DNA of 64,000 nucleotides from Protea cynaroides (lineage: Eukaryota > Streptophyta > Magnoliopsida > Proteales > Proteaceae), in contig CM053267.1 in assembly GCA_028583415.1 (NCBI GenBank), forward strand, positions 56,124,914 to 56,188,913, in the 5' to 3' direction. Positions 46,140 to 57,650 of this stretch are shown here, piece after piece; within the stretch, counting starts at the first letter, position 1, and each line of letters opens with the position of its first letter. A program made the translations under genes and the position numbers. The notes under the pieces are model-generated. The model ran no database searches. It saw nothing but the letters and a program-made list of their open reading frames with translations, and was not told the DNA's origin.

Positions 46140-47291
46140 TCAAAACTCACATTTCTTAAATTTTGCATAGAGCTTCTCTCTTCTTAGTCTTTGTAATGCC
46201 GCTCTTAAGTGGATTGCATGTGTCTCCTTGTCCTTGGAGTATACTAAAATATCATCTATGAATACTATAACCGACATGTCCAACATGTCATGGAACACTC
46301 GGTTCATTAGCTCCATAAACGATGCAGGTGCATTGGTCAACCCAAAGGACATCACAAGGAACTCATAGTGTCCATATCTCGTTTTGAAAGCTGTCTTGGG
46401 AATGTCTGCCTCCTTTATCTTGAGTTGATGATACCCTGACCTCAGATCAATCTTTGAGAATACACTCAAACCTTGCAGTTGATCAAACAAATCATCTATT
46501 CTTGGTAATGGGTACCTGTTCTTGATGGTGAGCTTGTTTAACTCTCGATAGTCCATACAAAGACGTACGCTACCATCTTTCTTCTTGACAAAAAGCACAG
46601 ATGCTCCCCAAGGTGAGATACTTGGCCTTATAAATCCCTTGTCTAATAATTCTTGTAACTGAGTTTTTAACTCCTTCAACTCAGTAGGAGCCATCCTGTA
46701 AGGTGCTTTAGACACAGGAGCCACCCCTGGTAGGAGGTCTATCACAAACTCAGTAGTCCTGTCTGGTGGTAATCCGGGTAGGTCTTTTGGAAACACATCA
46801 AGAAATTCTCGTACTACTTCGATATCCTCTATTTTTGACAAGTCAGCGGTCATATCCACCACTGATACGAGATATCCTACTCCCCCTTTCTCTAAGCACT
46901 TCCTTGCTTTTAGGACTGAGAGTATAAGCTTTCTCTTCCTAGGCAACTTAGCCCCTTTAAAGTTGAACTCCTTCCCTTCACTATCCTTGAACACCAACTT
47001 CTTCTTAGCACATAACAGGTTTGCTGAATGTTTAGATAACCAGTCCATTTCCAGAATGACATCGAAATCTGACATCTTCAGCTGGACTAGATTGGTTTTC
47101 AACTCTCGTCCTTCAATATGCACTGTGCAAGGCCCATAATATTCTTCTAATACCACTTCCATTCCCATGGGGGACCGAACTAACAGACTTGGTTCCAAGG
47201 TCTTGATGGGTTGATCTAGTCCTTTTCCAAATGATACTGACACAAAGGAATGGATGGCCACTGAGTCAAACAGGACTCTGGTGGGTACCAC
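46140..47291 (-). pseudogene. Gypsy protease and reverse transcriptase
   Basis: A 383-residue open frame. The N-terminal part is a retropepsin-like fold with LFDSVAIHSFVS where active copies have LFDSGATHSF; the Gly after Asp-Ser is lost. From about residue 165 it is RT: TTEFVIDLLPGVAPVSKAPY, YRMAPTELKELK, SPWGASVLFVKKKDGSVRLC, DYRELNKLTIKNRYPLP, FSKIDLRSGYHQ, FGLTNAPASFMELMN and VIVFIDDILVYSKD, with the catalytic FIDD intact. The frame ends at a stop just before the RNase H frame. Confidence 0.9.
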
Positions 47292-47451
47292 TGCTATATT
47301 TACTGTACCTGGGATTTTTTAATTTTTCCCTTTCGTTTTAAATGCTCAAATAATTAATGCAGTAGCTAAGGAGTAAATATAGAATCATACCTGTAACCAC
47401 ATCTGGTGATGCGGCTGCCTCCTCTATAGTAACGACATAAACCTTGCCTTA

Positions 47452-48095
47452 CTACTGCTCCCTCTTTGGTAGTGGGCATGTTCTGACATAATGACCCACC
47501 TGTTGGCAGTTAAAACACTTCATGTTGGGGTTCTGTCCCATTGCTTGCGGGGTTCCTGCAAGAACAGGTCTGGGTGGCACAGTACTAGCTAGTGGCCTGA
47601 ATGAATAGTATGGTCTGTTGCTTCTTCCGACTTGGACCTCAGGATTAGGCCTCTTTAGACCCCTATTCTGTGCAAAGAAGCTATCCCTCTGGCTTGCTTC
47701 GATGACTCGAGCCACCTGTACAGCTTCATTATAGATCTTCAGCCCTCGCCCAAACACATGTTCTCTTATGACACCCCGAAGACCCATGGTGAAACAGCGA
47801 GTCTTAGTTTCTTCCTCTTGCATACTGGTTGGGACGAAGAAAAATAACTCCTCATACCTCTGTTGGTATGCCTTTACGGTCATTTAGGATTGCTGCAAAT
47901 TAAGGAACTCCCTTTTCATCTGATCACGAAAACTCCTGGAAAAGTATTTTTTTTTCAAAGAAGGCCTCCTTGAATATGGGCCAAGTGATTATCTGGTGTT
48001 TTGTTTCTAGATACGCTCTAGTTGAGTTCGACCATCCATTGGCTTCTTCCTTCAGCATGTGGGTAGCATATAACACTTTTTCCCCATCATAGTCT
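47452..48095 (-). pseudogene. Gypsy gag, N-terminally truncated
   Basis: Minus strand from about 48,090: a retrotrans_gag core (NGWSNSTRAYLE, IITWPIFKEAFFEKKYF, REFLNLQQ, then stop), MTVKAYQQRYEELFFF, and a CCHC knuckle CFNCQQVGHYVRTC near 47,510-47,470. One stop (about 47,884) breaks it. Between 48,100 and the primer site the normal gag N-terminus is absent and replaced by AT-rich DNA. Confidence 0.85.
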
Positions 48096-48391
48096 GATTT
48101 AGTTTTATTTTTATTTATATATGGTTTATTTTCGTTAATAGAGTAATTGTTCGACTTGTGGACTGTACTTTATCGTACTCTTTGTACTTCATATTATGAA
48201 ATGGTAATTTGTTTTCCTTCAACACTTTAGTGCTTATAATTGTTCTTTCATTAATAGTATATTATACATCTTTCTTAAGTCTCAGGCATCAAACAAGCTT
48301 ATGGTGTGTTCTTATTAAAGTTTTTAATTTTCTTAACTCAGCTTACTGGACAGAGTTAGATGCAGAATGGTTAGCTGGACAGAGCCTAAGT

Positions 48392-48403
48392 GCTCTGATA
48401 CCA
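48392..48403 (-). promoter_or_regulatory. tRNA-iMet primer binding site of the gypsy element
   Basis: The minus strand reads TGGTATCAGAGC, an exact match, three bases after the 5' LTR end. Confidence 0.9.
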
Positions 48404-48406
48404 AGT

Positions 48407-50568
48407 TGTCACATCCTAATTCCGACTAAACCAGAAGTGTGAGTGAACCGGCTCTAAATCATGGTTCACACCAGGATCTCAATAGACCGTGTCAACCAAT
48501 CATTCCCAAGCAGTCTAACTTAATCAGAGAATAATACATGGCAGGGAAACAAAAGATAAATGAACTGACTTCTATGTGGTAATTAAATAAATACTCAAAT
48601 TATTCCATCATTCACAAAAAAATAAAAATAATTATTACATTGTATTAAAAGAAAATAAACCATCACTGAAGGAAAACACAGAATGAGCACTTGGATGATG
48701 AATCATGCTCGTCCTCTACTGTCTATGTATCCAGGGCAGCCACCGTATTGTAAGCTGGGGCAGTCATAAAGTCTTCCACAGTATACCCTGCATCAAGATC
48801 TGAAAAAGAAATAGAATATATTCGGGTGAGCTCACAACTTAGCTCAGTATGTACAAGACCAATGCAACACACAAAAATGCATGAGACAACATTACAATTT
48901 GGGTCAGGTATAACTTGCAAAATGCTATGGTAAGGTTTGACGGCCACCACACCTCCATGCACGAGAGTGTGAGCACACCCAACAGTCAGACACCTACCAC
49001 ACTACTACTGTTGCCCCACATCACTCACTCCGGTATAGATAGGGCTCGAGTCTGGCGGGCAAGATGAATCACAATCCCACGTCCTCTCCCTGATACCATA
49101 CACCGTACCAATACCTAAACCCCTACTGGCAAGGGCTTGCAAGTGGGTTCCGTTTCTAACTAGTCCTATATGTCAATACAGTATCTATGGCCTTACCCCA
49201 GCACGACTCCCTACGACATAGAGATAGGGCTCGAGTCTGGCGGGCAGGGTGAACCACAATCCCATGTCCTCCCCCTGATACCCTATTCGCACCAAGTCTG
49301 CTAAGGTAGATGGCGATACAAAAAAGGTGTTAGTTGTGGATATATCTAGGGTTCTACTACCCTTCACATTCCACACACCAACTAAAAACATACCAATGCC
49401 TAACATCCAACAACCTAGCATATGAAATGCATGAATAGATACTAGCAAAAGAAATAACTACATGGCATGTGAAATGCACAGACATCAAGCGATAAATTCA
49501 AATACAATTTAGTCACAAAGGTTTACTGTTAATTAGTTATTTAGGGTTTGGGGTCTTGTTCCTTACCTGTCACGTGATAACAATTCCGTACAGCGTCACA
49601 GGATCTACTCACGCTGTCTACAAGTCCTACATAGTCATACCCATAAGTTAGAATTCATTTATTAAGGTCACAGCTGGTCAGAACCATGTTTGGTCAAGCA
49701 AACAAGGCTCGGAAGGCATACTGGTCTCAGTATACCGGTCTCAGTAGAGTGAGACCGGTATGTGCAACTGGTATAGACCGGTCACGGTACATACCGGTCT
49801 CATTGCCTGTTGTATATACCGTAGGCCCATACCGCAGGACCTTGTATCCAACCGGTATGTTCTGTGGTTTGGATCCGAGAACCCGATCTCGAATCTTCCT
49901 TCCTCGTCGGTCATCGACTTGGTTTCTAGGGTTTCTCCTAACCCACTCTAAGGTCCAAATACTCTATTGGCCTTCTAGGTTTCGACTAGAACGTCGTATC
50001 ATACCAGATTAGATCTAAACGAGAAAACTAGGCTTTCATGAAAGTCCTAGGATTTTGGATCGTTGTGCCGCTTCACGGCTCCGATCTAAAATCCTATCAT
50101 ACTAAGAGGATTGAGCACTTACCGGTGGTGTTTGTCTGTTGGCGGTGTGCTCCTTCAACGGAAATCCTCTTCTTGAGCGGTCTCCTCCCTCCTTGCTCCT
50201 TCTCAGATCTCTTCCAAACGGCTAGGGTTTTGAGAAGGATCAAAGGAGGTTTAAGGGGTCTATTAATAGTGGGAGACCATTCTAGGAAGGTTTCCCACGA
50301 TTAGAACCTTTCAAAATTCTGATTCGAAGTGTAGGACCCGCTGGAGTCCGTCTCCAGTCGAAAATACACATACCGGTCGCACATACCGGTCTGACTCACA
50401 CCGGTATAGTCAGACCGGTATGTAAACTTTACAGTTTTATACAGGTTCTCGTACTTGAAATTAAGTGGTTCATCACCCGGCTTCGCCTTCCGGTCCGGTT
50501 ATGATTGGAAGACCTGTCACCATATAAAACCATGGGTTAGACCGGGTTTTCAGAACACGGTTCTTACA
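48407..50568 (-). repeat. 5' LTR of the gypsy element
   Basis: It has 2,162 bp and the same termini as 41,587-43,767, with scattered transitions and a short deletion relative to it around 49,795-49,815. Confidence 0.9.
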
Positions 50569-51500
50569 GGGGACACTATGAAAATTTCTGTAGGAAATTT
50601 ACTGAGAAGATGAGGACAGAGTTTGAGATGTCTATGCTTAGAGAGATGTCTTATTTTCTGGGGCTACAGATTCATCAGAAAGATAATGGCTTCTTCATCT
50701 CTCTAATAAAGTACACCAAAGAGATGTTGAAGAAGTTTGTGATGAAGGACTGCAAACCAGTGGGGAATCCAATGACAATAAATATCAAGTTGAGCTTTGA
50801 AGATGATTCACCAACAGTTGATCAGACACTGTATAGATCAATGATTGACAGTCTGTTATACCTGACAGCTTCCAGACTTGATATACTGCAGGCAATTTGC
50901 TTGGTGGCTAGGTTTTAGGCATGCCCAAAGGATACTCACCTGATGACAGTGAAGAGGATTTTGAGATACCTAAAAAGCACAGTGGACTATGGTCTGTGGT
51001 ATCCTAGAACTGGAAAGTTCACATTGACTGCATATTCAGATGCAGATTGGGAAAGAAGTCTTGATGATAAGAGGAGCACAAGGGGTGGTGCATTCTTTCT
51101 AGGGAAGAGCTTAGTTGTATGGCATAGCAAGAAGCATGAGTCTGTCTCTTTGTCCACAATAGAGGTAGAGTACATTGCAGTAGCAGCTACATATACTCAG
51201 GTAATCTGGATGAAAAGATAGATTTTAGATTTCATTATTACCTATAAGGAGCCAGTAATAATCAAGTGTGACAACATGACTGCCATCAACATCTCAAAGA
51301 ACCCTGTGCAACATTCAAGAACAAAACATATTGACATAAGGTACCATTTCTTGAAGGAGAAGGTGCTTAAAGGGGATGTGAGACTAAATTTTATTCCTAT
51401 TGCAGAACAAGTGGCAGATATCTTCACAAAGGCCCTCCCTAAGGATTCTTTTGAGAAACTAAGGGACCAATTAGGGGTTATGACTCTTGGTACATTGTAG
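50569..51500 (+). pseudogene. Copia reverse transcriptase 3' part and RNase H
   Basis: This continues the frame broken at 41,586: MRTEFEMSMLREMSYFLGLQ, IHQKDNGFFIS, KPVGNPM, YRSMIDSLLYLTASRLDI. After one stop (near 50,916) RNase H follows: VKRILRYLKSTVDYGLWY, YSDADWERSLDDKRSTRGG, SKKHESVSLSTIEVEYIA, VIIKCDNMTAINISKNP, RTKHIDIRYHFLKE and EQVADIFTKALPKDSF. It ends at the stop near 51,498. Few lesions are present. Confidence 0.9.
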
Positions 51501-51709
51501 TGGCATGTGTGTAAGGGGAGTTGATGTCTGCATAGCATCATCTTTCACAAATAGGATTGGAAAGTTACAGTGGGCACTCTTATTGGTGAGGCTATGCAGG
51601 GGGAGCATGTGTGAAAGGGGAGCTTTTTCGCATGTTAGTATACCCTTTGGGCTTGTTGTGAAAGGGGAAGAAAGGTTGCATATGTAAGATAATTGAGGGT
51701 TGCCAATAA

Positions 51710-51725
51710 TTTTAAAGGGGGTGAT
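51710..51725 (+). promoter_or_regulatory. Polypurine tract
   Basis: TTTTAAAGGGGGTGAT lies directly before the 3' LTR start TGTTGGAACC. A related GTGAAAGGGGAAGAAAGG lies upstream near 51,657. Confidence 0.85.
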
Positions 51726-53816
51726 TGTTGGAACCTTGGCCAGTGTTCAACAGTTATGGGCAGTTCATGAGCAGTTCCAAGTGTGTTGTCGTTGTTGGCA
51801 ACCATGGCAGTGTGTGTGAGCAGAGAAGTGGCAGTATGGGCAATCTCCATGAAGACTAGTGCATAATGGCAGTATTTGTGGCATTTTTTCAGCTCTTCAG
51901 CATAAAGAAAGCATCTAAAAAGGAGAGAGAAAAAGAAAAGAGAAGGAGGAGAGAGAAAGAAGAGAGAGAAGGAGGAGAGAAAAAGTAGGGCCATGTAGGT
52001 CCCATATGATGTGGCCTGCCACCTTGGCATCAGCCCAGGTTAGCATTGCCGAGGCCCGGGGCACTAGGCCAACAACAAGGCAGCATGGCCTGCCAGCCAC
52101 CAGCAGCCTCACAAGGCCGACAAGCAGCCAGCCCTGTAAGGCCAGCCAGTAGCAAGCCTGTCAAGGCCAGCTAGCAGCAAAGCAAGCCTCGTAAGGCCAG
52201 CCAGTAGCTAACCCCGTAAGGCCAGCCAACAGATGTGTCGAGCACGTTTAAGGACCTCGCGCATGCCATCCCAACACACGCAAAGTGTTCGATCTTATGC
52301 CCAGGGGAGCAGGGTCCTTAGGATCCTACTGGAAAAGGCTCTTCGGATCGAGTTTAATAAAAGGTTACAGAGGCCATTTGGCTGAAAGACAGGGGCATTT
52401 TGGTCATGGCAAAAAGAAGAAGATCCAAGATGAAAGGCTGGGAAGATGCCCTATCATCAAGATTTGGATCCGAGGCACTCCGAAAAGGCGGGATCTGGTG
52501 ATGCTCAGGAGCTTCGTCAAGATTCTATCGCAAGCTTCCAGAATGGCCAATAGTAGTTTAAAATGTTGGGCCGCATCTCATCAAGCGGCCTCTTTGATTC
52601 TCTATTATGCCCGTATGAAATGCTGGTGCTCTTGATGCAAATCCAGCGACCTTGGGAGTTTTCGATCGCACATGGTGTGATTAATAACATCTAGTGGCTC
52701 AGGTGTAATCCCGTCGTTTATGATTCGATTCAACATCCATCGCCAGTAGATTCTCTCTCTGCCAATCAATGCTCGGATAGTGACGGCTTGGCTTGCATGT
52801 AGCGTGGCTCATGAAGAAGAGATCATTGATGCTGAAAGATTCCATTTAACTTAATCTGAGAGGCTGAACTTTGATCGGCCTTATCTCGGTCATCTCATGT
52901 CAGATTGAGGTGATTCAAGTTCCCACCTTTTCCATTTTTGAAGTACAAACCATTAGAACAACTTTGAAGGGCTGGTTAAGTGAGAAAACTAGGGTTTTAC
53001 TGGAAACCCTTGTTGGAGCATCTCAGATTTATTTTTGGATTCCAACTTCTTTCTACTACCATCAATGTCTCAGTAAAGCTAAGGGAGAGTGTTGTGAGCT
53101 TCTATTGAGTCTCCATAGAAACTGTGGTGAGAAGAAATGACATGAGTGGTAATTAAAAGTGGTGAACAAGCTCAGTAGAGTGTTCCATAGAAGGAATGAT
53201 TACGTCGGGAAGGTAATCTCTCACGCAAACCCTCATTATGATGTTTGCGCTTAGTGGGAAGGGTTTGTAATCAACATATTCATGTAATGTTAGTCTATTG
53301 GGTTGGGGCTTAGCAAACTTGTGGGTTATAGCTCATATTCGAGTTGTAGCTCATCTTACCTTGGTGATGTGGCACCTCGCTGTTGTAACAGTCGAACTCC
53401 ACCTATTATAGTTATGTATTGGGTATAATACGAAACCCTGGTTAGGGTATTACCCCATGGACTAGCCATCACAGTATGTGATTGGTGAACCACATTATAT
53501 TTTGTGTTGTGGATGTATATGTGGATGCCTGTGTGTGGAATAGAAGTTCGTGTGCTATAGGTCTAGGTGTACACACTTGGTAGGCCAAGCCCCTGATATG
53601 GATATCTGTGGGTGTGTGGTTAGTGTGTGCACGAAATGTGTTTGACAAATTGGTTGTAAGAGAAACTCTGTTGACAGCTCAAGGTAGTACACAATTATCA
53701 ATAGCTCTTTGCAATAGTGACCAAAACAATAGGCTAGATCATCTTAGTGGGATTTTTTTTAGTGGAAACTAATTCACCGCCCCCCACCCCCTCTCAGTGA
53801 CTACCTGGGATTAACA
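51726..53816 (+). repeat. 3' LTR of the SIRE/Tork-like element
   Basis: It has 2,091 bp and matches 35,200-37,300 throughout, including the GGCCAGC-type array at about 52,105-52,235. Confidence 0.9.
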
Positions 53817-53821
53817 AACTA

Positions 53822-56041
53822 TGGTGGACATGGTCGCCCACCCCACAATACTACTGGTCTACTTCCATTACCGACTACCCAATCCCCTGTTGGTAACCCA
53901 AATATTAGACTTCAATGCCAAATATGTAATAAAATGGGACACCTTGCTATAGATTGTTTCCATCGTATGGATTACGCTTATCAGGGCCGCCATCCTCCCA
54001 ACAAACTTGTTGCAATGGTCTTGTGCCAACTGGTGATACTTGGTACTCTGATATAGGGGCAATGAACCATCTCACCCCTGATTTTGAGAACCTTCAAAAT
54101 GCTTTGGTTTATGATGGAACTGACTCTGTTCAAATAGGTAATGGTCAAGGTTTGCCTATTTCTCATGTTGGATCCCTTTCTCTCCCTATCCATTCTTCCA
54201 CTTTTCATTTAAAAAATATTTTTTGTTGTCCCACCGCTTCCACCAACCTCTTATCTGTCCATAAATTCTCTACTGATAACAATTGTATTTTTCCTTTGAT
54301 GAATATGGTTGCTCTATAAAGGACAAGAAAACAGGGACGATTCTTTATCAAGGGCCTGTTTAGAATGGCCTCTACCCCTTCTGGCCATCCAATTATCTTC
54401 AGCCTCAAGCTCACTTCAGTTTGAAAGTTTCTGCCTTTCAATGGCATGCACGCCTCAGTCATCCCTCAGCTGCCATTCAATGATCCATTTTCTCTACCCT
54501 AGCTATTAATAATCAAGGACAGCCAAATGTGTGCACCTCTTGTTGAATGGGGAAGAGTCGTAAAATACCCTTTCCCACTTCACATACGGTATCACATCGA
54601 CCCCTTCAACTAGTGCATTGTGATGTTTGGGGATTGGCTCCATTCCCTCTTGTTCTAATTTCTCCTATTATGTTTTTTTCGTTGATGATTTTTCCAAGTT
54701 TTCGTGGCTGTTTACAATGAAAGTAAAATATGAGTTTTTCAATATCTTTGTTACTTTTAAATCCAAAGTAGAAAAATTGCTTCAATTACCCATAATAAAA
54801 TTCTGTTTAGACGGTGGTGGTGAATTCACAAGTACTGTTTTCAAAAACTATCTCACCACCCATGGCATCACACATGAACTCTCATGACCTTATACCCCTG
54901 AGCAAAATGGGGTAGTAGAGCATAAACATCGACACATTGTCGAAACTGGTTTATCTCGACTAGCCCATGCTCAAATGCTTATGCATTTCTGGCTAGAAGC
55001 ATTTTTTACATCCTTGTATCTTTGCCCATTCTTCACACAAGCACAATTAGCCCATTTGAAATACTAATGAAGACTAAACCAACTTATCCTCAATTACGAA
55101 TATTTGATTGCCTCTGTTTTCCCTGGTTGAAACCTTACACATCCAATAAACTGCATTACCGATCTTCCCGATGCTGTTTCTTGGGCTACAGTATTACTCA
55201 CAAAGTCTACCGCTGTATGAACCTAAAAACCACCCAAGTATTCATATCTAGACATGCCATCTTCAGTGAGGATCAATTTCCATTTGCTTATCTAACCCCT
55301 ACAGCTACTGCCCTTACTACACATGACCTCAATTTCTTTGGGGTCTCACTTCCCCCTATCCGACCTAAGGTTTGCCCAACCCCCCTCCCCTATTCACCTC
55401 TCCCTCCTGACTCACCTCCACCTATTAGTCAAGAACCACAACCTGTAATGCCATCACTACCGGCTGGACATTCCTCTCCACCACCTCGAACTCACTCCAT
55501 GAAAACTCGTTCTCAGTTTGGCATCTCCAAAAGGAAGGCCTTCTCCCATACTCTCCACCCCATCCCCTTTACACTATTGAAATATCTTTCGCAAGCTCTG
55601 ACATGTTATACATAGGCATCTAAACATCTTGTTTGGAGATAAGCTATGGACCAAGAGTTTAGTGCCCTACAACACCAACAAACATGGCACCTAGTTCTAT
55701 CTCACCCTACAGTGAACATTATCACTTACAAATGGGTGTATCGAATGAAATACCATTCAGATGGCACTCTTAGTCGTTACGAAGCACGATTAGTGGCCAA
55801 AGGATTTCAGCAGTAACCTGGTATTGACTTCATTGATACTTTCAGTCCAGTGGTCAAACCTACGACCATACGCAGAGTTTTATCCATTGCTGTCTCTCAG
55901 AATTGGACCCTTCATCAAATGGATGTAGAATGTGCTTTCTTACATGGTGACCTAAGGGAGACTGTTTACATGGCCCAGCCCCAAGGCTACACAGATCCAA
56001 CAAAGCCTACTCATGTCTGCTGCATGCAAAAGCCATCTATG
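53822..56041 (+). pseudogene. Outer copia gag 3' part, protease, integrase, partial RT
   Basis: After the nested element the frame continues with a CCHC knuckle (CQICNKMGHLAIDC, about 53,911-53,952). The protease block is altered (TWYSDIGAMNHLTPDF, Asp kept). Then come HLKNIFCCPTASTNLLSV, HARLSHPS, and integrase with LVHCDVWGLAP, FCLDGGGEFTS and TPEQNGVVEHKHRH (all three acidic positions present). A FDCLCFPWLKPY region and an RT start follow (ITYKWVYRMKYHSDGTLSRY, HQMDVECAFLHGDLRETVY). It stops at 56,041 before the YVDD region. Multiple stops make it inactive. Confidence 0.85.
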
Positions 56042-56178
56042 TGTAAGGACGATTGGTTTTTGTAATTGTATGAAATGGTTGAAATATAAAAAATAAAAAT
56101 GGATTCGCCACTGTAAGGACGAATGTTTTGTAATTGTATGAAATGTTGAAATATATATAAAAAAATGAAAATGGAGTT
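56042..56178. repeat. About 68-bp tandem duplication at an element junction
   Basis: Two units start TGTAAGGACGA and share TTTTGTAATTGTATGAAAT. The first truncates the copia reverse transcriptase, so this is the boundary of the next repeat. Confidence 0.75.
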
Positions 56179-57650
56179 GCCGCCTAGATAAGGTCTAGGA
56201 CCTATATATAATTTCTCATATGAGAAATACTAATGAATCATGTAATGGATTAAGGCTTATGGTCAAACCAGAGAAACAATGGGTAAGTGTCATGTTACAA
56301 TTTTTGGGAAGGTATTAGGCATCCAAATTGCCTAATCCGAAGATTAGTCTCCATATACTATCATTTCCTATCCTAATTTAAATTACAGGCAATGACTAAA
56401 CAACTTTTAATAGGCACCAGACCTAGGTTCTAGATATTCCAATCTAGGAGCAAGCCATACAATTGTGATTATAACAGAAAGAAAAATTAAAATGTGATAT
56501 AGATCAGAAATAAAATGATTGGATGACGGACCAATCAACAAATTTTGGATAACAAGTGCACAACTCTCAACACATTGACAGATAAAATCATTTTCAGCTA
56601 TTGAAGCGTAGTCCAAAGCTTAAATGCAAAAAAAAAAAAAAAAAGAAATGAAAAGTAAATTAAAGTAAATTAGTTTAGGACTGAACTCGAATGATAAGCA
56701 CTCAAGCTACCTATGTATCCCAGGACAAGCCCAAGAATCAAGCCCAATGTAGTTCAACCGCTTGGGTTGGTAAGATGGTAGATCCCTATAGCCACTAGTC
56801 AAGCTAATATGTCATCTAAGTTTAGGATATTGAATAGACTCCTACAGTCACTAGTCAAACTGGTAGGCCGTCTATGTAAAGCACATCGAATAGACTTCTA
56901 CAGCCACTAGTTAAGCTGGTAGACTGTTTATGTTAAGCAATCGAATAGACTTCTACAGCTACTAGTCAAGCTGGTAGACCGTCTATGTAAAACAATCGAA
57001 TAGACTTCTACAGCCACTAGTCAAGCTGGTAGACCGTCTATGTAAAAAAGGGTTTGAAAGGGACTTCCATGCGATGATGGAATGCTTGCCCAGGATTGAA
57101 GGGACTTCCATGCGATGATGGAATGATTGCCCAAGGTTCCATACGAAGATGGAGAATTGAAATGAAATTTGAAATTTTAAAATTGAATTTTTGAAATTGA
57201 ATTTAATTTGAAATTGAAATTGAGTTTGGAATTGGAATTGAAATTGAAATAAAAATTGAATTGAATTTGAAATTGAAATTGGATTTGGAATTTAAATCAA
57301 AATTGAAACAGAAATTGAATTGAAATTGAATTGAATTTGAAATTGACATTGAAATTGGAATTGAAATTGGAATTGAAATTGAATTAGATTTGATTTTTCT
57401 TGAAATTTGAATTTTTTGAAATTATGCTTGATGACTGAAACTATAAAATTTGGAAAAAAAAATAATTTTGAAGCCAGTGTGCTAAATATAAAGTACATTA
57501 TGATGCAAATTGGGTATTATTGCAGCCTTCATTGCAATTGGACTGAGCTTGGGTGATGGATTCCTAGGCAGCCTACGTATCTCGGGGTGAGGTCCGAGAA
57601 TCAAGCCCATACGTAGTTCGGAATGAACTACGCATAAAAAAAAATGAAAA
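56179..57650. repeat. Non-coding repeat region with several tandem arrays
   Basis: Contents in order: CCTAGATAAGGTCTAGGACC and GGGAAGGTATTAGGCATCC blocks shared with 30.28-30.65 kb; five copies of a 58-bp unit (about 56,779-57,045; core ATAGACTTCTACAGCCACTA); two copies of a 41-bp unit (about 57,059-57,140; core GGGACTTCCATGCGATGATG); an (AATTGA)n-type low-complexity stretch (57,150-57,415); and GCCTACGTATCTC with ACGTAGTTC words (57,572-57,620) as at 30.93 kb. It has no coding potential. Confidence 0.65.

Larger units (their letters stand above)
41587..50568 (-). mobile_element. Chromodomain Ty3/gypsy element (Tekay/Del-like)
   Basis: This is an 8,982-bp minus-strand element. LTRs at 48,407-50,568 (5') and 41,587-43,767 (3') start TGTAAGAACC and end ...GTGACA on the minus strand. 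Flanks are GGGGT on the left and GGGGA on the right, a 5-bp TSD with one change; the uninterrupted copia frame supports GGGGA as original. Domains run gag with zinc knuckle, protease, reverse transcriptase, RNase H, integrase, then a chromodomain-like C-terminus, the chromovirus order. Only a handful of stops break pol, so it is the youngest large layer of this nest. The gag N-terminus is missing. Confidence 0.95.
35200..53816 (+). mobile_element. SIRE/Tork-like copia retrotransposon, TSD AACTA, itself interrupted
   Basis: LTRs at 35,200-37,300 and 51,726-53,816 have TG...CA ends. AACTA lies at 35,195-35,199 and 53,817-53,821. A perfect primer site follows the 5' LTR, and a polypurine tract (TTTTAAAGGGGGTGAT) precedes the 3' LTR. 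Domains run gag with coiled coil and several zinc knuckles, protease, integrase, reverse transcriptase, RNase H, all plus strand. A gypsy element (41,587-50,568) splits the reverse transcriptase; without it the element is about 9.6 kb. Long LTRs plus an extended gag point to the SIRE/Tork side of copia. No env-like frame is seen between RNase H and the 3' LTR. Confidence 0.95.
34241..56041 (+). mobile_element. Outer copia element, split by a nested element and 3'-truncated
   Basis: A plus-strand copia element has a gag beginning at 34,424. It is interrupted at 35,199 by the 18.6-kb nested element and resumes at 53,822 in the same gag frame. AACTA at both edges marks the nested insertion. It runs through a zinc knuckle, protease, integrase and part of the reverse transcriptase, then ends at 56,041 where tandem-repeat DNA starts. 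The 5' LTR is not clearly delimited; it presumably ends just before the primer-like site at 34,369. Confidence 0.8.

Noticed and set aside
49686..50304. Frames of 60-108 residues in the right gypsy LTR
   Set aside because: They are not maintained in the partner LTR and lie in the ACCGGT-rich LTR DNA.
50610..51500. A separate copia gene downstream of the gypsy element
   Set aside because: It is the continuation of the reverse transcriptase interrupted at 41,586, with frame and domain order matching across the insertion.
56779..57045. Regularly spaced repeats resembling a CRISPR array
   Set aside because: Units are contiguous 58-bp tandem repeats without unique spacers, in plant nuclear DNA, so this is a minisatellite.
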